Positions 1 through 5,239 of a stretch of DNA of 5,239 nucleotides are shown here, one piece after another; position 1 is the stretch's first letter, and the number at the start of each line of letters is the position of its first letter. The notes beneath the pieces were generated by a model. That model saw only the letters and a list, made by a program, of their open reading frames with translations. It did no database searches and was not told where the DNA came from. Source of the stretch: Desulfobacterales bacterium CG23_combo_of_CG06-09_8_20_14_all_52_9 (GTDB taxonomy: Bacteria; Desulfobacterota; Desulfobacteria; Desulfobacterales; UBA2156); contig PCSF01000076.1 of the NCBI GenBank assembly GCA_002771315.1, forward strand, positions 1-5,239, written 5' to 3'. The position numbers and the translations under genes are program-made.

Positions 1-658
1 CCGGGAGCCCTGCCAGGCGCACTGTGGCCTCCACGACCAGGCCCAGGGTTCCTTCAGATCCGACAAAAAGATGGAGAAGATCGTACCCGGAGGAAGTTTT
101 GGATGCACGGGTCCCCATCTTGATGAGTTCCCCGTTGGCCAGGGCAACGGCCACTTGCAGAATGCAGTCTTTTGTCGCCCCATACCGGATGGTGTGCGGA
201 CCGCTTGCGTTGTTGGCGATCATACCGCCGATGGTGGCCCGCGCCCCGGGGTCGGGTGGAAAAAAGAGCCCCCTGAATTTTAGTTTTTCATTTAAATCCT
301 GATAAATGACCCCCGGCTCCACGTCGGCCTGAAAATCTGCCTCGCGAATGTCGAGAATACGATTCATCCGGCAAAAATCGACGACCAGACCCCCGTGAAC
401 CGGGATGGGGTTGCCTTCCATGCTGGTTCCGGCCCCCCATGCGGTAACAGGAATCCGGTGTTTGTCGGCGAAGGCAAGGACCCGGCAAACTTCATCCCGG
501 TTCACGGGCCATATCACTGCATCCGGACGCTTAGGGGTATGAAAAGATTGATCCGCCGAGTGAAGATCCAGGTAGGATTCCCCTGTTGAAAACCGATCCG
601 ATGCCACCATGGATCGGAATGCGTCCATGTGATGGCGATTCATGGGGGAAAAGCTCAA
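1..658 (-). CDS. FAD-linked 2-hydroxyacid dehydrogenase (D-lactate/glycolate oxidase GlcD/Dld type), N-terminal part, truncated by window edge
   Basis: I translated the - strand by hand. The frame is open from 658 to the left edge and gives 219 residues. It is the FAD-binding PCMH domain of the GlcD/D-lactate dehydrogenase (cytochrome) family, flavoenzymes that oxidise D-2-hydroxyacids to 2-oxoacids and pass electrons to a membrane or soluble acceptor. Visible blocks are the FAD pyrophosphate loop PVTAWGAGTSMEGN (70-83), the PDPGARATIGGMIANNASG block (135-153) followed by RYGATKD (158-164), and SGYDLLHLFVGSEGTLG (190-206). The GTSxEG form of the first loop resembles yeast Dld1 and animal LDHD more than a generic oxidase, a comparison made from memory. 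The C-terminal substrate-binding cap lies outside the window, so the substrate cannot be told. There is no signal peptide, so a cytoplasmic location is likely. I prefer a TTG start at 658: an AGGAG sits 6 nt upstream, whereas the in-frame ATG at 643 has no ribosome site. The gene diverges from the transporter operon. Confidence 0.88.
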   Translation of the reverse strand, partial: MSFSPMNRHHMDAFRSMVASDRFSTGESYLDLHSADQSFHTPKRPDAVIWPVNRDEVCRVLAFADKHRIPVTAWGAGTSMEGNPIPVHGGLVVDFCRMNRILDIREADFQADVEPGVIYQDLNEKLKFRGLFFPPDPGARATIGGMIANNASGPHTIRYGATKDCILQVAVALANGELIKMGTRASKTSSGYDLLHLFVGSEGTLGLVVEATVRLAGLP

Positions 659-664
659 ATGTCG

Positions 665-669
665 CTCCT
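665..669 (-). promoter_or_regulatory. Ribosome binding site that decides a TTG start for the dehydrogenase
   Basis: On the - strand AGGAG is followed by six bases (CGACAT) and then TTG at 658-656, which is in frame with the ATG at 643 five codons downstream. The 16 bases before that ATG are T- and C-rich with no purine-rich site. The TTG start therefore fits better and adds MSFSP to the N-terminus. No convincing -35/-10 pair for this gene could be picked out on the - strand. Confidence 0.6.
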
Positions 670-687
670 GGTGATATTTTTATCACA
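670..687. promoter_or_regulatory. Palindrome GGTGATATTTTTATCACA, candidate operator
   Basis: GTGATA (671-676) and TATCAC (681-686) are perfect inverted arms around TTTT. The site lies directly upstream of the dehydrogenase ribosome site, where a bound repressor would block its transcription or early elongation. The TGTGA/TCACA half-sites recall CRP, but the gap is two bases longer than the CRP consensus, and FNR spacing does not fit either. The regulator is unknown. An RNA hairpin role is also possible, although the stem is short and A/T-rich. Confidence 0.4.
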
Positions 688-750
688 GCCTTGTTTTTTT
701 ACCATCTAGCCTGACCCCAAGACAAGCTTTTCTTAGGTCACGGGATTCCA

Positions 751-779
751 TTGACATCGGAATGCCTTTTTCCTATAGA
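751..779 (+). promoter_or_regulatory. Sigma70-type promoter of the transporter operon
   Basis: TTGACA (751-756) is a perfect -35 hexamer. After a 17-base spacer comes TATAGA (774-779), which matches four of six bases of the -10 consensus. Transcription should start near 785-787, giving a leader of roughly 72 bases before the ATG at 858. It is the only pair in the 199-bp divergent region with both good hexamers and ideal spacing. Confidence 0.65.
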
Positions 780-787
780 AAGTCTCG

Positions 788-814
788 ATCACATTAAGGG
801 TTCTGCATTGTGAT
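788..814. promoter_or_regulatory. Everted ATCACA...TGTGAT pair at the predicted transcription start
   Basis: ATCACA (788-793) and TGTGAT (809-814) are perfect inverted copies separated by 15 bases. They begin within a few bases of the predicted transcription start of the operon, a typical place for a repressor. The half-site is the same as in the palindrome at 670-687. The pairing could be coincidental, since the spacer is long and itself asymmetric. Confidence 0.35.
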
Positions 815-846
815 GTACCGGGCTGTCATATTAAACGCATAAGAAC

Positions 847-853
847 AAGGAGG
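847..853 (+). promoter_or_regulatory. Strong ribosome binding site of the binding-protein gene
   Basis: AAGGAGG is a near-complete anti-16S match (part of AAGGAGGAG), four to seven bases before the ATG at 858. It is clearly stronger than the sites before livH, livM and livF, which fits high expression of the binding protein relative to the membrane parts. Confidence 0.75.
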
Positions 854-857
854 AGCC

Positions 858-1496
858 ATGAAAGTCACCAAAAATGGTCTTTGGGGAATCGTTGTGCTGG
901 GGATTTGCGCACTCGTTATCGTTTCATCGATATTCCTGCCCGCAAGCGCCCAGGCCCGCAACATTAAAGTCGGCATCATCGACTGTTACAGCGGCCCCCC
1001 TGCGGTCTACGGCAATGATGCGCTCAACGGCTTTAAAATGGCCCTTGAATCCATCAACAAGGAAGGAGTGCTGGGCGGCAAAATCGAGTTTACCACACGT
1101 GACACCAAATTCAAAGTTGACATTGCCCTGAACATGGCCAAGGAACTGGTGTTGAACGAAAAGGTCGACATCCTGGTCGGAACCATCAACAGCGCTGCGG
1201 CCCTGGCCGTGTCCAAGACCATCGCCAAAGAGCAGAAAATCCCCTTCATCGTATGGATTTCCAAGGATGAGAAGATCACCGGCGCCGAAGGCCACCGCTA
1301 CGTCTTCTCCACGGCGGAAAATACGGCCATGGCAGGCAAAGCCGGCGGTGTGGGCCTGGCCAAGAAGCCTTACAAAAAATACTGGATCGCCGGCGATGAT
1401 TATGCCTATGGTCATGCCATTGCAGATGGAGCCTGGAGGAATCTGAAGGCCCTGAAACCTGAAGTTGAAAAGATCGGGGAGTCTGGTGGAAAATAG
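858..1496 (+). CDS. livK-like binding protein, N-terminal fragment (signal peptide plus first lobe)
   Basis: This is the part actually translated from the strong ribosome site: 212 residues ending GESGGK and a premature TAG. Residues 1-31 form a Sec signal peptide: KVTK, a hydrophobic core GLWGIVVLGICALVIVSSIF, then ASA-QA, with cleavage after A31 or possibly A33. The mature start NIKVGIIDCYSGPPAVYG (35-52) is the usual first strand and ligand loop of the family. RDTKFKVDIALNMAKELV and KVDILVGTINSAAALAVS follow, then the WIAGDDYAYGHAIADG segment that begins the second lobe. Alone it lacks most of the second lobe and should not bind substrate normally. Confidence 0.8.
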   Translation: MKVTKNGLWGIVVLGICALVIVSSIFLPASAQARNIKVGIIDCYSGPPAVYGNDALNGFKMALESINKEGVLGGKIEFTTRDTKFKVDIALNMAKELVLNEKVDILVGTINSAAALAVSKTIAKEQKIPFIVWISKDEKITGAEGHRYVFSTAENTAMAGKAGGVGLAKKPYKKYWIAGDDYAYGHAIADGAWRNLKALKPEVEKIGESGGK

Positions 1497-1531
1497 GAGA
1501 GCCCGATCTAGTTCCTTATCTCACCTCCATC

Positions 1532-2095
1532 ATGGGGGCCAAACCGGATGCGGTCATCTTCTGCACGGGCGGTGCCAGCATGACCAACGCCCTCAAAGCG
1601 CTTAAGGCTACCGGAATGGTAGCGAAAATTCCATCCTGGATTCACACCGCCATCGATCATGCGGTTTTGAAACCGCTGGCAGCAGAAGCTCCGGAAGGTG
1701 TCATGGGAACCATCCAATACCTCTTCTATTATCCTGAAACGCCTGAAAATAAAGCTTTTGTAGACTCTTTCCAGAAAGCCTACGGGAATCCGCCGGGATT
1801 CCCCGCCTTCGATGCGTATTTAACCGCCCAGTTCATCGCGGAAGGGTTCAAGAAAGCCGGCGCCATCGACCGAGAGAAATTCATCGACGCCCTGGAAGGT
1901 CTGAAGGTGAAAAACCCTGTCGGCGGATTGGTGGAAATGCGCGCGTGCGATCACCAGGCGGTTTACCCCATGTATTTCGGGGTCACGAAAAAAGACCCGA
2001 AGAATAACTTCGTCATTGCAAACGACATTGTGACTCTTTCAGGTAACGAAGTCATGCCCACATGCGATGAGATCCAAAAAGCCCGTGGCAAGTAA
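1532..2095 (+). CDS. livK-like binding protein, C-terminal fragment (out of frame with its N-terminus)
   Basis: The fragment is 187 residues from the first ATG of the -1 frame, but the homologous reading extends upstream to about 1484. It holds the rest of the second lobe: KPDAVIFCTGGASMTNALKAL, then FDAYLTAQFIAEGFKKAGAID. Near the end RACDHQAVYPMYFG and EVMPTCDEIQKARGK carry Cys139 and Cys178 of the fragment, which could form a disulphide in the periplasm. There is no Shine-Dalgarno-like site before the ATG; the bases there are CTCACCTCCATC. It is annotated as the displaced half of the binding protein and not as a gene of its own. Confidence 0.75.
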   Translation: MGAKPDAVIFCTGGASMTNALKALKATGMVAKIPSWIHTAIDHAVLKPLAAEAPEGVMGTIQYLFYYPETPENKAFVDSFQKAYGNPPGFPAFDAYLTAQFIAEGFKKAGAIDREKFIDALEGLKVKNPVGGLVEMRACDHQAVYPMYFGVTKKDPKNNFVIANDIVTLSGNEVMPTCDEIQKARGK

Positions 2096-2110
2096 AGGTT
2101 ACCCAAAAAC

Positions 2111-2166
2111 AACCGGTACGCCGGCTCTTTCAGTAACGCTTTCCACCGGTGTACCGGTTATTTTTA
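2111..2166 (+). terminator. Stem-loop with T-rich tail between livK and livH (intra-operon terminator/attenuator)
   Basis: AACCGGTACGCCGG (2111-2124) pairs with CCGGTGTACCGGTT (2146-2159) over 14 base pairs with a single G-U, closing a 21-base loop. It is followed by ATTTTTAT, a rho-independent terminator pattern. It lies 16 bases after the binding-protein stop and 33 bases before livH. No separate strong promoter is seen between the stem-loop and livH, so partial read-through would supply the downstream genes. It may also protect the upstream mRNA from 3' decay. Confidence 0.75.
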
Positions 2167-2198
2167 TGCCACCCATCGGCATGTGGGAATGATGGGAT

Positions 2199-3095
2199 AT
2201 GGAAGCTTCCCAAGTGGCATTCCTGTCCGCCATCGGAAACCATTTTTTGGTCGGCATCAGCCGGGCCATGATCCTCTTCGTGGTTTCCGCGGGATTGAGT
2301 TTCATCCTGGGCGTTCTGCGGGTCCCCAACTTGGCCCATGGGTCTTTATACATGATCGGCGCTTTTGTCGCCCATGGCCTGACGACTTTTTTCGGAGGCG
2401 GTTCCATCGGATTCTGGTTTGCTCTCCTTCTTTCTCCATTGGTGGTAGCACTCATCAGTCTGGTGGCAGAGCGCGCCCTTTTCTGCCACCTCTACGAACG
2501 CGAGCATTTAATGCTCCTACTCTTTACCTTTGCCCTCATGCTCATCCTGGGGGATCTGGTTAAAATTTTCTGGGGCGCGGATTACCGGTCCGTGACAGCC
2601 CCGAAACTGCTCCAGGGCTCCGTGACGGTCTTTAGCTCGCCCATTCCCAAGTATAACCTTTTCCTTTTGGGGATGGGTCCGGTGATAGCCGTGGCGCTCT
2701 ATCTTTTTTCAAACAAGACCCGCATCGGAAAGATCGCCCGCGCCGCTGCCGCCGATCGGGAGATGGTCAGCGCCATCGGCATCAACGTGAGCTGGGTCTT
2801 TGCTTTTGCCTTTATTTTAGGATGTTCACTTGCGGGTCTCGGAGGAGCGCTGGTCTCTCCCACGGTGAGCGTTACCCTTGGGATGGATCATGACATCATC
2901 ATTGAAACCTTTCTCATCGTGACTATCGGCGGCCTTGGAAACATGTGGGGGGCCATGGTAGGCTCCCTCATCTTCGGCCTCACCCAATCCTTTGGAGTAT
3001 TGTTTTTGCCGCAGTTTGCCATTGTGTTCCCTTATATTGCGGTGGTCATCGTGTTGATCTGGAAACCCCGCGGGATGCTCAAGGCGGTCTGGTAG
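2199..3095 (+). CDS. livH: LivH-type ABC transporter permease (branched-chain amino acid/HAAT family)
   Basis: This is a 298-residue inner-membrane permease, one of two channel subunits of the Liv importer, of normal length for LivH. The sequence is dominated by hydrophobic segments consistent with about eight membrane spans (roughly 10-38, 46-64, 70-92, 103-125, 153-170, 199-220, 232-263 and 268-288). Family landmarks are RVPNLAHGSLYMIGAF (41-56), the cytoplasmic coupling loop TRIGKIARAAAADREMVSAIGI (174-195) that meets the ATPase, GGLGNMWGAMVGSLIFG (244-260) and the end WKPRGML (288-294). The ATG at 2199 is the first possible start because TGA at 2190-2192 closes the frame upstream. Its ribosome site is weak (GGGA at 2185-2188 or 2194-2197), in contrast to that of the binding protein. 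It is the first gene after the stem-loop and lies 11 bp before livM. Confidence 0.93.
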   Translation: MEASQVAFLSAIGNHFLVGISRAMILFVVSAGLSFILGVLRVPNLAHGSLYMIGAFVAHGLTTFFGGGSIGFWFALLLSPLVVALISLVAERALFCHLYEREHLMLLLFTFALMLILGDLVKIFWGADYRSVTAPKLLQGSVTVFSSPIPKYNLFLLGMGPVIAVALYLFSNKTRIGKIARAAAADREMVSAIGINVSWVFAFAFILGCSLAGLGGALVSPTVSVTLGMDHDIIIETFLIVTIGGLGNMWGAMVGSLIFGLTQSFGVLFLPQFAIVFPYIAVVIVLIWKPRGMLKAVW

Positions 3096-3106
3096 GACAC
3101 CGGAAG

Positions 3107-4072
3107 ATGCGCGCCATCGATTTCCAGAAAGGGAGAACTCCGATATTCAACAGCATCCTCCTGGCTTTTTTGATCCTCGCACCGGCAGTTTTACCCGCAT
3201 TTTATATTTACATCTTCTCCGTGATCTTTGTCACCGCCATCCTGGCCATGAGCCTCAACCTGGTGGTCGGGCACGGGGGGTTGTACCAATTTCATCACGG
3301 CGTCTTTTACGGCATCGGCGCCTATACTTTGGCCCTGATTCTGACCAAAACCGACCTTCCGCCCTGGGTCGGATTCATCGCCGGCCCCGTATGCGCCGCT
3401 CTTGCCGGCTGGCTCATCGGTTTGTTTTGTGTTCGGCTGAGCCGCCTGTACTTCGGTATGCTTCAGATCTCCCTGGGATCCCTGATCTGGGCCGTGACCT
3501 TTCGTTGGTACGCCTTGACCGGCGGGGATGACGGCATCCACGGCATCGAGCTTCCCGGCATCCTTTCGGGTATTACCCGATCGTACTATGTGATCCTCAT
3601 CGTCTTGTCGGTTTGTCTGATTGCGCTCTACAGGATCTATAAGTCTCCATTCGGAATCACTCTCCGGGCAATCCGAGACAACCCGGAGCGGTGCGCCGCC
3701 GTCGGCATCAACGTGAGGCGGCATCAGCTTTTAGCCATCGTCATCGCAACCTTCTTTGCCGGAGTAGCCGGTGTCTTCTTCGTCGTGGTGGAGCGGTCGG
3801 TTTTTCCGGATTTGATGTTTTGGGTGCTTTCTCTGGAAATCATGATCATGTGTCTTTTGGGTGGATGGTTTACTTTCTCCGGACCGATTCTGGGAGCGGC
3901 GATCATGGTTTCCTTGAGGACCTTCGCAGGTGTCTACACGGAATATTGGACCCTGATCCTGGGTGTTATTCTGATCCTGTTGATCTTCTTTCTTCCCGAA
4001 GGCGTGATGGGATTTATCGCGCTGAAGCTCAAACGCAGGGAACTCCTTCTGGAAGCCAAAAAGGATATCTGA
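3107..4072 (+). CDS. livM: LivM-type ABC transporter permease (branched-chain amino acid/HAAT family)
   Basis: This is the second channel subunit, 321 residues, typical for LivM. Many hydrophobic segments cover the chain (for example 16-50, 65-80, 88-108, 160-176, 207-228, 236-252 and 280-297). Landmarks are SLNLVVGHGGLYQFHHGVFYGIGAY (49-73), TGGDDGIHGI (138-147), the coupling loop SPFGITLRAIRDNPERCAAVGI (180-201), FTFSGPILGAA (255-265) and FFLPEGVMG (294-302), with a basic C-terminal tail. The 49-73 block has GGLYQFHHGVFY where E. coli-type LivM has a GQLSLGHAAF-like sequence, a variant within the family. The frame stays open upstream into livH, but ATG 3107 is chosen because it follows the livH stop by 11 bp, has TAGGA at a suitable distance (3093-3097) and gives the family length. 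Its stop TGA abuts the livG ATG. Confidence 0.92.
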   Translation: MRAIDFQKGRTPIFNSILLAFLILAPAVLPAFYIYIFSVIFVTAILAMSLNLVVGHGGLYQFHHGVFYGIGAYTLALILTKTDLPPWVGFIAGPVCAALAGWLIGLFCVRLSRLYFGMLQISLGSLIWAVTFRWYALTGGDDGIHGIELPGILSGITRSYYVILIVLSVCLIALYRIYKSPFGITLRAIRDNPERCAAVGINVRRHQLLAIVIATFFAGVAGVFFVVVERSVFPDLMFWVLSLEIMIMCLLGGWFTFSGPILGAAIMVSLRTFAGVYTEYWTLILGVILILLIFFLPEGVMGFIALKLKRRELLLEAKKDI

Positions 4073-4807
4073 ATGCTTCGGGTTGAAAACGCACAAAAAG
4101 ATTTCGACGGGTTCAAGGCGGTCAACGGGGCTAGCCTGTCCGTGGAAAAAGGGGAAATTGTGGCGGTCATCGGGCCCAACGGTGCCGGTAAAACGACCCT
4201 GTTCAATCTCATTACCGGCCAACTCAAACCCAACGGAGGAACCATCACCTTTCTCGGTGAGGACATCACATCGATGCCGTCCCACCGCATCTGTAAAAAA
4301 GGGATCGCCCGATCTTTTCAAATCGCCAACATTTTCCACCGGCTGTCGGTTTTCAGAAACGTCCAGGTCTCCGTGCTTTCCCAAAAAAACCGAAACCTGA
4401 ATCTGTTTCTCTCCTCCGACTCCTTCTTCGTCAAGGAGACACAATCCATCCTCAAAAATGCAGGACTCGCAGACAAGCATCAGGAGATTGCAGGATCCCT
4501 ATCCCATGGCGATCGTCGATTGCTCGAGATCGCCATCGCGCTGGGAAATGAACCCCGGTTGTTGATATTGGATGAACCCACAGCAGGGATGTCGCCGGAG
4601 GAAACCGCCACCACGATATCCCTGATCAAGCGCCTTGCCGAGACTCGAGGTCTGACCATTCTCTTTTGCGAACACGACATGGATGTGGTTTTCGGCGTCT
4701 CCCACAGGATCATGGTGATGGAACAGGGCCGGACTCTGGTTCAAGGAAAGCCTGATGAAGTCAAAAACAATTTGGAAGTCCAGCGGGCTTATCTGGGAAC
4801 CGAATGA
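4073..4807 (+). CDS. livG: LivG-type ABC transporter ATP-binding protein
   Basis: This is a cytoplasmic ATPase of 244 residues that powers import as a heterodimer with LivF under LivH/LivM. All nucleotide-binding motifs are present: Walker A GPNGAGKTT (34-42, Lys40), the Q-loop ARSFQ (Gln83), the signature LSHGDRR (143-149), Walker B LLILDEPT (163-170, Asp167 and Glu168) and the switch His201 in CEHDMD. The signature has the LivG-like LSHGD in place of the general LSGGQ. The C-terminus VQRAYLGTE is typical of LivG, where AYLG ends the protein. The start ATG follows directly on the livM stop, and AAGG at 4061-4064 within the end of livM serves as its ribosome site, so translation is probably coupled. 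It overlaps the livF start by four bases. Confidence 0.95.
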   Translation: MLRVENAQKDFDGFKAVNGASLSVEKGEIVAVIGPNGAGKTTLFNLITGQLKPNGGTITFLGEDITSMPSHRICKKGIARSFQIANIFHRLSVFRNVQVSVLSQKNRNLNLFLSSDSFFVKETQSILKNAGLADKHQEIAGSLSHGDRRLLEIAIALGNEPRLLILDEPTAGMSPEETATTISLIKRLAETRGLTILFCEHDMDVVFGVSHRIMVMEQGRTLVQGKPDEVKNNLEVQRAYLGTE

Positions 4808-5239
4808 TGCTTGAACTGCATAACATCCATACTTTTTACGGGTTAAGTCATATCCTTTTCGACGTCAGCTTCACGGTCAATCGCGGCCAGGTTGTGTGCC
4901 TCCTGGGTCGAAACGGCGCCGGCAAGACCACCACCCTGAAAAGCATCATGGGACTGACTCCTCCGCGAATGGGGAAAATCCTTTTCAAAAAAGAGGTCAT
5001 CTCCGGAAAACCGCCTTACATCTTGTGCCGGAAAGGGATCGGCTACGTACCCGATGACCGTCGCATCTTTGCCGATCTCACCGTTTTCGAAAACCTGGAG
5101 ATTGCCTCACGCAAACGGGAAGAGCGGGAGGATTGGGACATTCAGCACGTCTTTGATCTTTTTCCGTCTTTACGGAAATATTCGACCCGAAAAGGGGGGT
5201 TATTGAGCGGTGGCGAGCAGAAAATGCTGGCCATCGCCC
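4804..5239 (+). CDS. livF: LivF-type ABC transporter ATP-binding protein, N-terminal part, truncated by window edge
   Basis: I translated this by hand: 145 residues are visible and the frame is open to the right edge. It is the second ATPase of the Liv importer. Motifs are Walker A GRNGAGKTT (35-43, Lys41), a Q-loop region YVPDDRRIF (81-89) and the signature LSGGEQ (134-139); Walker B and the switch histidine lie beyond the window. The VPDDRR segment has Asp84 at the Q-loop Gln position; LivF proteins often read VPEGRR there, so this looks like family variation and not damage. Two ATG codons stand in tandem (4804 and 4807). The first overlaps the livG stop as ATGA, implying translational coupling; a weak GGGA at 4795-4798 fits either. 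The usual livF end and any downstream operon genes are not in the window. Confidence 0.94.
   Translation, partial: MMLELHNIHTFYGLSHILFDVSFTVNRGQVVCLLGRNGAGKTTTLKSIMGLTPPRMGKILFKKEVISGKPPYILCRKGIGYVPDDRRIFADLTVFENLEIASRKREEREDWDIQHVFDLFPSLRKYSTRKGGLLSGGEQKMLAIA

Larger units (their letters stand above)
858..2095 (+). pseudogene. livK: livK-like periplasmic branched-chain amino acid/amide binding protein, broken by a one-base frameshift
   Basis: Read across two frames, this is one type I periplasmic binding protein of the Leu/Ile/Val-binding (Peripla_BP_6) family. It would catch the substrate in the periplasm and deliver it to LivH/LivM. With one base restored the product would be about 412 residues, normal for the family. 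Frame 1 runs to a TAG at 1494-1496. The homologous continuation lies in the -1 frame and is already family-like from about 1484, where it reads WWKIGEPDLVPYLTSIMG. The lesion therefore lies near 1482-1485 and is best explained by one missing base in GAGTCTGG (for example GAG TCC TGG). Both halves are otherwise intact, so this is either a very recent mutation or a sequencing or assembly error. No ribosome site precedes the ATG at 1532, so the second half would probably not be made alone. The gene is first in the operon, and a stem-loop follows it. The specific ligand cannot be read from the sequence. Confidence 0.85.

Noticed and set aside
24..589. Small + strand open frames (92, 70 and 64 codons) in the dehydrogenase region
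   Set aside because: They lie opposite the FAD-linked dehydrogenase, whose family motifs are unmistakable on the - strand.
670..687. CRP or FNR site
   Set aside because: The half-sites look similar, but the spacing (GTGAT-N6-ATCAC) is two bases longer than in the CRP consensus and does not match FNR, so no named regulator is assigned.
924..1415. A 163-codon - strand frame opposite the binding-protein gene
   Set aside because: It lies inside a well-supported + strand gene and its low-complexity sequence (GVDD, VDGS, FGAGD) reads like a shadow of it.
1484..1496. Programmed -1 ribosomal frameshift at A AAA TAG to make full-length binding protein
   Set aside because: There is no canonical X XXY YYZ heptamer, and the codon before AAA (GGA) cannot re-pair in the -1 frame (TGG). 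The family-like WWK reading in the -1 frame begins upstream of the A-run, which points to a missing base near 1482-1485.
2945..3106. Upstream extension of livM from an ATG at 2945, inside livH
   Set aside because: The extra 54 codons are only the out-of-frame reading of the livH 3' end. ATG 3107 gives the normal LivM length and spacing.
3191..3724. A 177-codon - strand frame opposite livM
   Set aside because: It has the same shadow composition and lies wholly inside livM, with no motif or support for expression.
3731..4480. A 249-codon open frame on the - strand opposite livM/livG
   Set aside because: It overlaps two clear ABC transporter genes, has no recognisable domain, and is rich in His, Gln, Asp and Arg as expected from reading the complement of a biased coding frame.
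1..5239. CRISPR array, insertion sequence, tRNA/rRNA gene, toxin-antitoxin pair or phage defence genes
   Set aside because: I saw no regularly spaced repeats, transposase motifs, cloverleaf-like sequences or related protein motifs on either strand. Apart from 659-857 and 2096-2198, nearly all the window is accounted for by the six genes.

Overview
The window holds a branched-chain amino acid type (Liv/HAAT family) ABC transporter operon on the + strand. A truncated FAD-dependent 2-hydroxyacid (D-lactate/glycolate type) dehydrogenase gene diverges from it on the - strand. The proteins most resemble, from memory and without a search, those of Desulfobacterota (former Deltaproteobacteria). GC content looks to be about half. 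The taxonomic guess is weak; an anaerobic or facultative Gram-negative bacterium is the safest reading, because the binding protein carries a Sec signal peptide and the operon order is the usual one.

Layout: positions 1-658 (- strand) carry the N-terminal 219 residues of the FAD-linked dehydrogenase, which runs off the left edge. Positions 659-857 are the divergent control region. It has a good sigma70-type promoter facing right (TTGACA-N17-TATAGA) and four copies of a GTGAT half-site arranged as two symmetric pairs, a candidate operator system for either or both genes. Positions 858-2095 hold the periplasmic binding protein gene (livK-like), broken by a single-base frameshift near 1482-1485. 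Positions 2111-2166 form a strong stem-loop with a T-rich tail, read as a terminator/attenuator. Then come livH (2199-3095), livM (3107-4072), livG (4073-4807) and the 5' part of livF (4804 to the right edge), packed with 11 bp, 0 bp and a 4-bp overlap between them.

How the parts work together: the binding protein would catch a small carboxylate or amino acid in the periplasm. LivH and LivM form the membrane channel, and LivG and LivF supply the ATPase. The stem-loop after the binding protein gene would let it be expressed above the membrane parts, a common arrangement. The divergent 2-hydroxyacid dehydrogenase suggests, but does not show, that the imported compound or its breakdown product is a hydroxy- or oxo-acid.

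The window is largely an ordinary transporter locus. I found no evidence of a new kind of system. The points most worth checking are the frameshift in the binding protein, the repeated GTGAT half-sites, and the terminator inside the operon.
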